Source: Malaya genurostris (taxonomy: Eukaryota > Arthropoda > Insecta > Diptera > Culicidae). Taken from it: a stretch of DNA of 64,000 nt. Shown in pieces: positions 56,967-64,000 of the stretch. The translations under genes and the position numbers were made by a program. The notes under the pieces are model-generated. The model did no database searches and was not told the DNA's origin. It saw only the letters and a program-made list of their open reading frames with translations. How positions within the stretch are numbered: position 1 is the first letter of the stretch; every line of letters starts with the position of its first letter. Location: contig NC_080570.1 of NCBI RefSeq assembly GCF_030247185.1, positions 125,211,650 to 125,275,649 on the forward strand, read 5' to 3'.

Positions 56967-59180
56967 CAGTTTTCAGTTTCCAGTTTTCAGTTTTCAGTTT
57001 TCAGTTTTCAGTTTTCAGTTTTCAGTTTTCAGTTTTCAGTTTTCAGTTTTCAGTTTTCAGTTTTCAGTTTTCAGTTTTCAGTTTTCAGTTTTCAGTTTTC
57101 AGTTTTCAGTTTTCAGTTTTCAGTTTTCAGTTTTCAGTTTTCAGTTTTCAGTTTTCAGTTTTCAGTTTTCAGTTTTCAGTTTTCAGTTTTCAGTTTTCAG
57201 TTTTCAGTTTTCAGTTTTCAGTTTTCAGTTTTCAGTTTTCAGTTTTCAGTTTTCAGTTTTCAGTTTTCAGTTTTCAGTTTTCAGTTTTCAGTTTTCAGTT
57301 TTCAGTTTTCAGTTTTCAGTTTTCAGTTTTCAGTTTTCAGTTTTCAGTTTTCAGTTTTCAGTTTTCAGTTTTCAGTTTTCAGTTTTCAGTTTTCAGTTTT
57401 CAGTTTTCAGTTTTCAGTTTTCAGTTTTCAGTTTTCAGTTTTCAGTTTTCAGTTTTCAGTTTTCAGTTTTCAGTTTTCAGTTTTCAGTTTTCAGTTTTCA
57501 GTTTTCAGTTTTCAGTTTTCAGTTTTCAGTTTTCAGTTTTCAGTTTTCAGTTTTCAGTTTTCAGTTTTCAGTTTTCAGTTTTCAGTTTTCAGTTTTCAGT
57601 TTTCAGTTTTCAGTTTTCAGTTTTCAGTTTTCAGTTTTCAGTTTTCAGTTTTCAGTTTTCAGTTTTCAGTTTTCAGTTTTCAGTTTTCAGTTTTCAGTTT
57701 TCAGTTTTCAGTTTTCAGTTTTCAGTTTTCAGTTTTCAGTTTTCAGTTTTCAGTTTTCAGTTTTCAGTTTTCAGTTTTCAGTTTTCAGTTTTCAGTTTTC
57801 AGTTTTCAGTTTTCAGTTTTCAGTTTTCAGTTTTCAGTTTTCAGTTTTCAGTTTTCAGTTTTCAGTTTTCAGTTTTCAGTTTTCAGTTTTCAGTTTTCAG
57901 TTTTCAGTTTTCAGTTTTCAGTTTTCAGTTTTCAGTTTTCAGTTTTCAGTTTTCAGTTTTCAGTTTTCAGTTTTCAGTTTTCAGTTTTCAGTTTTCAGTT
58001 TTCAGTTTTCAGTTTTCAGTTTTCAGTTTTCAGTTTTCAGTTTTCAGTTTTCAGTTTTCAGTTTTCAGTTTTCAGTTTTCAGTTTTCAGTTTTCAGTTTT
58101 CAGTTTTCAGTTTTCAGTTTTCAGTTTTCAGTTTTCAGTTTTCAGTTTTCAGTTTTCAGTTTTCAGTTTTCAGTTTTCAGTTTTCAGTTTTCAGTTTTCA
58201 GTTTTCAGTTTTCAGTTTTCAGTTTTCAGTTTTCAGTTTTCAGTTTTCAGTTTTCAGTTTTCAGTTTTCAGTTTTCAGTTTTCAGTTTTCAGTTTTCAGT
58301 TTTCAGTTTTCAGTTTTCAGTTTTCAGTTTTCAGTTTTCAGTTTTCAGTTTTCAGTTTTCAGTTTTCAGTTTTCAGTTTTCAGTTTTCAGTTTTCAGTTT
58401 TCAGTTTTCAGTTTTCAGTTTTCAGTTTTCAGTTTTCAGTTTTCAGTTTTCAGTTTTCAGTTTTCAGTTTTCAGTTTTCAGTTTTCAGTTTTCAGTTTTC
58501 AGTTTTCAGTTTTCAGTTTTCAGTTTTCAGTTTTCAGTTTTCAGTTTTCAGTTTTCAGTTTTCAGTTTTCAGTTTTCAGTTTTCAGTTTTCAGTTTTCAG
58601 TTTTCAGTTTTCAGTTTTCAGTTTTCAGTTTTCAGTTTTCAGTTTTCAGTTTTCAGTTTTCAGTTTTCAGTTTTCAGTTTTCAGTTTTCAGTTTTCAGTT
58701 TTCAGTTTTCAGTTTTCAGTTTTCAGTTTTCAGTTTTCAGTTTTCAGTTTTCAGTTTTCAGTTTTCAGTTTTCAGTTTTCAGTTTTCAGTTTTCAGTTTT
58801 CAGTTTTCAGTTTTCAGTTTTCAGTTTTCAGTTTTCAGTTTTCAGTTTTCAGTTTTCAGTTTTCAGTTTTCAGTTTTCAGTTTTCAGTTTTCAGTTTTCA
58901 GTTTTCAGTTTTCAGTTTTCAGTTTTCAGTTTTCAGTTTTCAGTTTTCAGTTTTCAGTTTTCAGTTTTCAGTTTTCAGTTTTCAGTTTTCAGTTTTCAGT
59001 TTTCAGTTTTCAGTTTTCAGTTTTCAGTTTTCAGTTTTCAGTTTTCAGTTTTCAGTTTTCAGTTTTCAGTTTTCAGTTTTCAGTTTTCAGTTTTCAGTTT
59101 TCAGTTTTCAGTTTTCAGTTTTCAGTTTTCAGTTTTCAGTTTTCAGTTTTCAGTTTTCAGTTTTCAGTTTTCAGTTTTCA
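56967..59180. repeat. (TTTTCAG)n array, block 4
   Basis: About 316 copies, the longest block, again with TTTCCAG near the start. It ends TTTTCAAGTTTGG and passes directly into a mariner relic. Confidence 0.98.
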
Positions 59181-59189
59181 AGTTTGGAT

Positions 59190-59690
59190 AATCGCAAAAT
59201 CAAAGTTCGACTCAACTGGAAGAGTTTTTACGATCTTACGCGGTAATCTTCTAATAAAAGAGCAGCTCTTTTCCAAATGGGTGTCTTGTTCGCTTGCAAT
59301 CGAACAAAAGCAACAACGAATCAACGATTCAGGGATCTGGTCGGCATAATTTAGTCATAATAAAACGGATTTCTTGCGTTGGTATAAAACAATGGACGAA
59401 ACATGGATCTACTTTTTTTTTTCTCCGGAGTCCTTTCAGTATTCAAACGAGGGAAACGAAAAAGGGCTACTGCAACAACCCTGGCGTCAGTTTTGTTATG
59501 CCTTCAGAAGTGATTATTACATTGAATTATTGAAGACAACACAACATATTCTCAATAACATAGCCCCCAGCGACTACTTTGCTCTTTTACTGATCTCAAA
59601 AAGGGTACTCCAGGAAAAAATATTTGACTCGAATGAGAGAGTCATGAGTTGGATGATTATTAATTATTGGTGCAGAAGATGAAACAAAAC
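59190..59690 (+). pseudogene. Heavily decayed mariner transposase relic
   Basis: Readable pieces in shifting frames: LFSKWV..SLAIEQKQQRINDS (linker before the catalytic domain), MDETWIYFF (first catalytic Asp) at about 59.39 kb, SDYYIELLKTTQ, and APSDYFALL (third Asp region) at about 59.57 kb. The second Asp segment is missing. The N-terminal DNA-binding region and both TIRs are absent, the left side being replaced by the heptamer array. It resembles the DD34D copies at 407 and 36509. Confidence 0.8.
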
Positions 59691-60770
59691 CGAATCTCAT
59701 AACCGCTCAAGTAGCTAACCCTATTCCCATCTTCGAACCGCGAGATAGTTTTGCGCTCTCGCCACACCAAATTCGACCTGTACGGATATGTGCGAGCTTT
59801 TGTTTTTGTTTTTTTTTCATATCATATGTGAGAAAACCGCTTGTCGCTTGAATTTCCCGAATCCTACCCGCGTTGTGTTTGTGTCAATGTGTAGTTGTGG
59901 CTCCATCGGGTACCGGGAAGGAAGATTACCGGAGGAGCCGAAGGCGACAAACAAAAAGGCACATGTTTTCTGCAGCAGCACATTCCACCTCGGGTTTAAT
60001 GTCAGCACAATAAATTGAATCAGATAAGTGACATGAGCTTGAATTAAATTGTCACTCAATAAAAGTTCTTCGATTCGCGATTTCTTTTAGTAGGTTTTTT
60101 TCTACCTTGCTTCCGTCCTTTCTTCCGCTCTCGCAAAGTGCCGCCAACAGCAGAAGCAGCAGCTTTACCAACTATTTTGCACTGGTGGCGGGTGGCAGTG
60201 ACGTGCATATTCCCGCCGCATCGCACATGAGCTGCGCTGACTTGTTTGCAATTTTGCCGCCTCGTCGTCGTCGTCGTCGCCGTCGTTTGCGCGTTCTGCC
60301 GGCTGTCGGCACGGCAATTCGGTGGTCGGATTGAAGATTGTCTCTATATCTAAATGGGACCGTGTTCGAGCGAATGGGTTTTACGGAGAGTTAAATTATG
60401 CGCCGGGGTCCATATGAATATGCATGCCTTTATTGAGCGGTTCGATCGAGCGAATCGAGCTACGAGTGAAGAAAAATAAAACTGCTTTCGGGTTACGGGT
60501 CATATGCCGTGCGCGGCGGTATGTCGACATCGGTTCAGTTATTTATGTTTACTGAATAAAGTTGCCCTTTCTGATTGGGCATACTTATGTTTCGTGGTTT
60601 ATGTTAATAGTTGACATTATACTACTGATTCCAATCGTCTGGAAGGGTACTTACAGCATGTTTTATTATGACGAGCTTAACAGTTTACCGGTCGCTAGCA
60701 TCATTTTGTCAACAAGCAGTGAAGCCAAATATTACTGTCTTATATCATAATCAGAACAAATTCGTCAGTC
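59691..60770. other. Unique, partly GC-rich DNA
   Basis: No transposon signature. A GTC run (60260-60285) gives a spurious poly-Arg frame. Open frames at 59788-60059 and 60107-60334 have no recognised domain. Could be regulatory or intronic. Confidence 0.4.
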
Positions 60771-60779
60771 AGGCCAGGC

Positions 60780-61278
60780 CAAGAGTCCAAGAGTCCAAGA
60801 GTCCAAGAGTCCAAGAGTCCAAGAGTCCAAGAGTCCAAGAGTCCAAGAGTCCAAGAGTCCAAGAGTCCAAGAGTCCAAGAGTCCAAGAGTCCAAGAGTCC
60901 AAGAGTCCAAGAGTCCAAGAGTCCAAGAGTCCAAGAGTCCAAGAGTCCAAGAGTCCAAGAGTCCAAGAGTCCAAGAGTCCAAGAGTCCAAGAGTCCAAGA
61001 GTCCAAGAGTCCAAGAGTCCAAGAGTCCAAGAGTCCAAGAGTCCAAGAGTCCAAGAGTCCAAGAGTCCAAGAGTCCAAGAGTCCAAGAGTCCAAGAGTCC
61101 AAGAGTCCAAGAGTCCAAGAGTCCAAGAGTCCAAGAGTCCAAGAGTCCAAGAGTCCAAGAGTCCAAGAGTCCAAGAGTCCAAGAGTCCAAGAGTCCAAGA
61201 GTCCAAGAGTCCAAGAGTCCAAGAGTCCAAGAGTCCAAGAGTTCAAGAGTCCAAGAGTCCAAGAGTCCAAGAGTCCAA
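60780..61278. repeat. (AAGAGTCC)n minisatellite, about 62 copies
   Basis: Near-perfect 8-bp tandem repeat over about 500 bp, with one AAGAGTTC variant near 61232. Apparent ORFs (SPRVQESK repeats on plus, DSWTLGLL repeats on minus) are repeat translations. Confidence 0.98.
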
Positions 61279-61640
61279 ATACATACTCGTCACACCCGTT
61301 AAGAAAATAATGTTTCCGACATGCCACGCTGCTTGCGAAACCATACACAAATCGACATGTTAATCACTTGTTTCGGGTCAGTAAATTGATTGGTGACCCC
61401 TTCATCAAAATCAACAAAATGAAGGTCCCTTTCTATGGCCAACAAAATTGATGAGAATATATTTTCGAAAATATATTTCTCTTACACACTTTGAAAAAAA
61501 ACCCTGTAATTTTACATCATATTAGATGCACATAAATGGAGCGTCGCAGTTCACGCAAATCTACGTGGGATAACATTTAATATTGCGTCAAAAATTCCAT
61601 AACATGAAATGCATAGAAGTTAAAAAAATTATTACTGATA
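61279..61640. other. Non-coding, probably body of the adjacent SINE-like element in part
   Basis: AT-rich. The portion just left of the tRNA-like head (minus-strand downstream) may be the body of the element at 61641-61713. The left limit is not defined. Confidence 0.35.
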
Positions 61641-61713
61641 GCGCCCGCTGCGACTTGAACCGAAAATCATTGGATAGCAAAATACATCTCTCAATCGACT
61701 AAACCACAGAAGC
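61641..61713 (-). mobile_element. tRNA-like head of a second SINE-type element (minus strand)
   Basis: Minus strand: GCTTCTGTGGTTTAGTCGAT (A-box like), central loop region, then GGTTCAAGTCG (B-box like, one mismatch), ending GCAGCGGGCGC. The acceptor ends do not pair properly, so this is not a functional tRNA. It differs in sequence from SINE family A and from 4116-4314. Confidence 0.6.
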
Positions 61714-63261
61714 ATACATCTGATTGGGTGGTAAAAAGTGCATTTAAATCCATACAGTCGCACCCGCTAGCAGAATGCATGTTACAACACATTTTGCAAA
61801 AAAAATCATGAAAACACAGAATATCGGATTTGAAAAATCAATACATTTTCCAGTACGCGTTTTATTGAAAAGTAATAAATAAAAACAAAAGAAAATAACC
61901 TTCAGGTGTGTTCTGTTTTCGTTAAAAATAGTTTTTTAGTGTTAAAAATAATAATTTCAAATTATTTACTCACTTTTCTTACAGACGTACTGACCCATTT
62001 TCACAATCTTAGGTTCAAAAGAATGGACTTTTGAATTTCATCCGGATCAGACTTCCGGAATCACAGGATTAAGAGTGTTCAAAATTTCAAGTAGTGATGC
62101 AAAACACGAAAAACTATTTCAAACCTGGCCTCAAATCAGTTCTAATTGAAAGGACCTGTAAGGTGACGGCCAAACGTATCCATTCCGGAAATAGTGGTAA
62201 CAAACTATAAAATGGGACTCAAACTTTGGTCTTAGCTTCTGAATTTCATCCGGATATGATTTCCTAGTCTGGAATTCCAGGGTGATGAGTGTCCAAAATT
62301 TCAAAGCGTCTTATAACGACGCAAGCACCGGTACCTACATGCGCTGGTAAGTAAGAAGAAAATACAACACCGCCTCTACGAACGAAGTACGCTGTGTGCG
62401 GTGTTCTATTTCTTACACGCGATAAAGAAAACAAAAATCAACACTGAATCTCGGGTTTAAAAACATAAGCGAGTCCATGGGCACCGAGCACTCAAGAGCA
62501 GTGCGGTAAAATTTCATTTTCAATCGAATAATATAAGATGAAAATGAAATTTATCGCCGCTGACCGTCAGCATATCCCTACTAATTCATTTGACTTTTGC
62601 TGCCATTTTCAAGTGAAGCTCCCGGAATTCATCGTCAGTTAAATAATCGTACCTAGTCATTTGAAGTTTTGCTTGCTCAGTTTCAAGTGCCAAGTAGTCT
62701 ACTTGCTTCATTGCCTTCGCTCTTGGTAGTAAGAAGATTCGAACGAATAGAATTATAAATGGAGTAAAGTATTAAAAATGAAAACTGAAGGAGGAAACAA
62801 TTAACTTATGTGTATTCTGTGATTGATATTTCAGCTATCTAGTTTGTCTTTCATCTTTTATCTTGAACCAATTAGAATGTTTACATGAACCTAATTTGAA
62901 GGCCGCTCTCACACTATTGAAAGAGATATTTTGTTACTTCAAGAGATCAACTGACGGTGGTAAAACAGCCTCGATTGAAGAGAAACATTGTGTGTGTGTG
63001 TGTCAGAGAGTGAAGTTTACTGCATTAGAGAGATCGTCAATGTGTTCCACATTCAGTTTCAATTGAATTGAATGAAGTTTTACTGCACTGCTCATGAGCA
63101 CGAAATTTCAACCGTTTTAAAGAAATCAGAATCACAGTGCATTTACGAATTCTGTCACCGGTGTGTGATTTTGGTTGAGCACAGCGAAATGTTCGCCTGA
63201 AAGAAAGAACATATTAGAATGGATTCAAGTTTTAAAAATATGTGCATTCGCAATATTTGTG
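61714..63261. other. Dispersed-repeat-rich non-coding DNA
   Basis: 62030-62320 holds two diverged copies of a segment with GAATTTCATCCGGAT...CTTCCGGAAT and GTGT(T/C)CAAAATTTCAA, a typical high-copy repeat phrase. At 62508-62552, AAATTTCATTTTC and its complement form a hairpin. A short GT run lies at 62990-63002. The frame at 62863-63066 has no recognised motif. Confidence 0.45.
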
Positions 63262-64000
63262 ATATAAAAGGTGATTTTTTTGAGGTTAGGATTTTCATGC
63301 ATTAGTATTTGCTCAGATTTTTTGAGGTTATGATTTTCATGCATTATTATTTGCTCAGTATGCTCTGACATTTCATCATGAATAGACTTACTAACGAGCA
63401 ACGCTTGCAAATCATTGAATTTTATTACCAAAATCAGTGTTCGGTTCGAAATGTGTTTCGCGCTTTACGCCCGATTTATGGTCTACATAATTCTGGTTGA
63501 ATGGCTACGTAAATAAGCAAAATTGCCGCATTTGGAGTGAAGAGCAACCAGAAGCCGTTCAAGAACTGCCCATGCATCCCGAAAAATGCACTGTTTGGTG
63601 TGGTTTGTACGCTGGTGGAATCATTGGACCGTATTTTTTCAAAGATGCTGTTGGACGCAACGTTACAGTGAATGGCGATCGCTATCGTTCGATGCTAACA
63701 AACTTTTTGTTGCCAAAAATGGAAGAACTGAACTTGGTTGACATGTGGTTTCAACAAGATGGCGCTACATGCCACACAGCTCGCGATTCTATGGCCATTT
63801 TGAGGGAAAACTTCGGAGAACAATTCATCTCAAGAAATGGACCGGTAAGTTGGCCACCAAGATCATGCGATTTGACGCCTTTAGACTATTTTTTGTGGGG
63901 CTACGTCAAGTCTAAAGTCTACAGAAATAAGCCAGTAACTATTCCAGCTTTGGAAGACAACATTTCCGAAGAAATTCGGGCTATTCCGGCCGAAATGCTC
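63262..64000 (+). mobile_element. DD41D (rosa-type) mariner, internally deleted, cut by the window edge
   Basis: The left end is near AAAAGGTGATTTTTTTGAGG at about 63266. Two tandem copies of a 42-43-bp subterminal segment follow (63273-63315 and 63316-63357; GATTTTTT.GAGGTTA.GATTTTCAT...). The transposase gene starts at 63378. An internal deletion at about 63494 removes the centre of the DNA-binding region and the first catalytic Asp. The right end lies beyond the window. Confidence 0.85.
63378..64000 (+). pseudogene. Rosa-type mariner transposase remnant, partial
   Basis: ATG at 63378 gives MNRLTNEQRLQIIEFYYQNQ, a helix-turn-helix start, to RALRPIYG, and then stops near 63500. In another frame, from 63494 to the edge (169 codons open), the catalytic half reads NGYVNKQNCRIWSEEQPEAV, CGLYAGGIIGPYFF, WFQQDGATCHTAR (second Asp), and then CDLTPLDYFLWGYVKSKVY (third Asp). 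I count 41 residues between the last two, the DD41D signature. The first Asp motif is lost in the deletion. Confidence 0.87.

Noticed and set aside
53621..59349. Very long plus-strand ORFs (up to about 1000 codons) with FSVFSFQ repeats
   Set aside because: They are translations of a stop-free heptamer array in all three frames; codon content is fixed by the repeat and there is no independent start, domain or non-repeat coding sequence.
53762..61278. CRISPR-like or telomeric interpretation of the repeat arrays
   Set aside because: The 111-bp spacers are identical rather than unique, the repeats are 7-8 bp, and the context is eukaryotic; the unit is not the insect TTAGG telomere repeat.
60668..61363. 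ORFs with SPRVQESK (plus) and DSWTLGLL (minus) repeats
   Set aside because: Translations of the AAGAGTCC minisatellite on either strand.

Overview
The window looks like nuclear DNA of a mosquito (Culicidae). Coding-like sequence belongs almost entirely to transposable elements of types common in mosquito genomes: mariner/Tc1 transposons, LOA- and Jockey-type non-LTR retrotransposons, tRNA-derived SINEs and many MITEs. The background is AT-rich and full of simple repeats, and no complete host gene is visible. The best host-gene candidate is one short putative first coding exon near 29.5 kb, so the window is probably intergenic or deep-intronic. The organism call is inference from element types and composition; there is no rRNA, mitochondrial or single-copy marker gene.

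Layout. 0-6.4 kb: a possible partial ORF on the left edge, an internally deleted mariner (407-1312), a 1.35-kb insertion between 23-bp direct repeats that carries a long AAT microsatellite, a tRNA-derived SINE with a 10-bp target duplication, then low-repeat DNA. 6.4-10.5 kb: a TTAA-bounded 4.1-kb element with about 1.1-kb inverted arms. 11.6-27.5 kb: a degenerate 11-bp-period satellite (GAAACAATTTT / GAAACTATTTT) with nested larger duplications, interrupted by SINEs and hairpin MITEs. 28-30 kb: unique GC-richer DNA with the candidate exon. 30.1-38.4 kb: nested insertions, namely an outer element with CAGGG-type ends, a LOA-type retrotransposon, a hAT-like element, a tRNA-containing foldback and a near-full-length mariner. 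38.5-44.2 kb: a decayed reverse-transcriptase fragment, then a full-span but broken Jockey element. 44.2-46 kb: unique DNA. 46-49 kb: a common interspersed repeat and a large foldback split by a 1.13-kb insertion that itself holds a MITE. 49-51 kb: unique DNA and a SINE. 51.4-52.3 kb: a DD37D Tc1/mariner derivative with two copies of its own 3' end in inverted orientation. 53.6-59.2 kb: a TTTTCAG heptamer array punctuated by four identical 111-bp spacers, abutting a mariner relic. 59.7-63.2 kb: unique DNA, an 8-bp minisatellite, a SINE and interspersed repeats. 63.26-64 kb: a DD41D (rosa-type) mariner running off the right edge.

How it works together: these are layered, mostly dead mobile elements rather than a pathway. 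The most unusual structures are the inverted-repeat elements (TTAA element, giant foldback, hairpin-plus-tail family, tRNA-bearing palindrome, end-duplicated DD37D transposon) and the two higher-order satellite fields.
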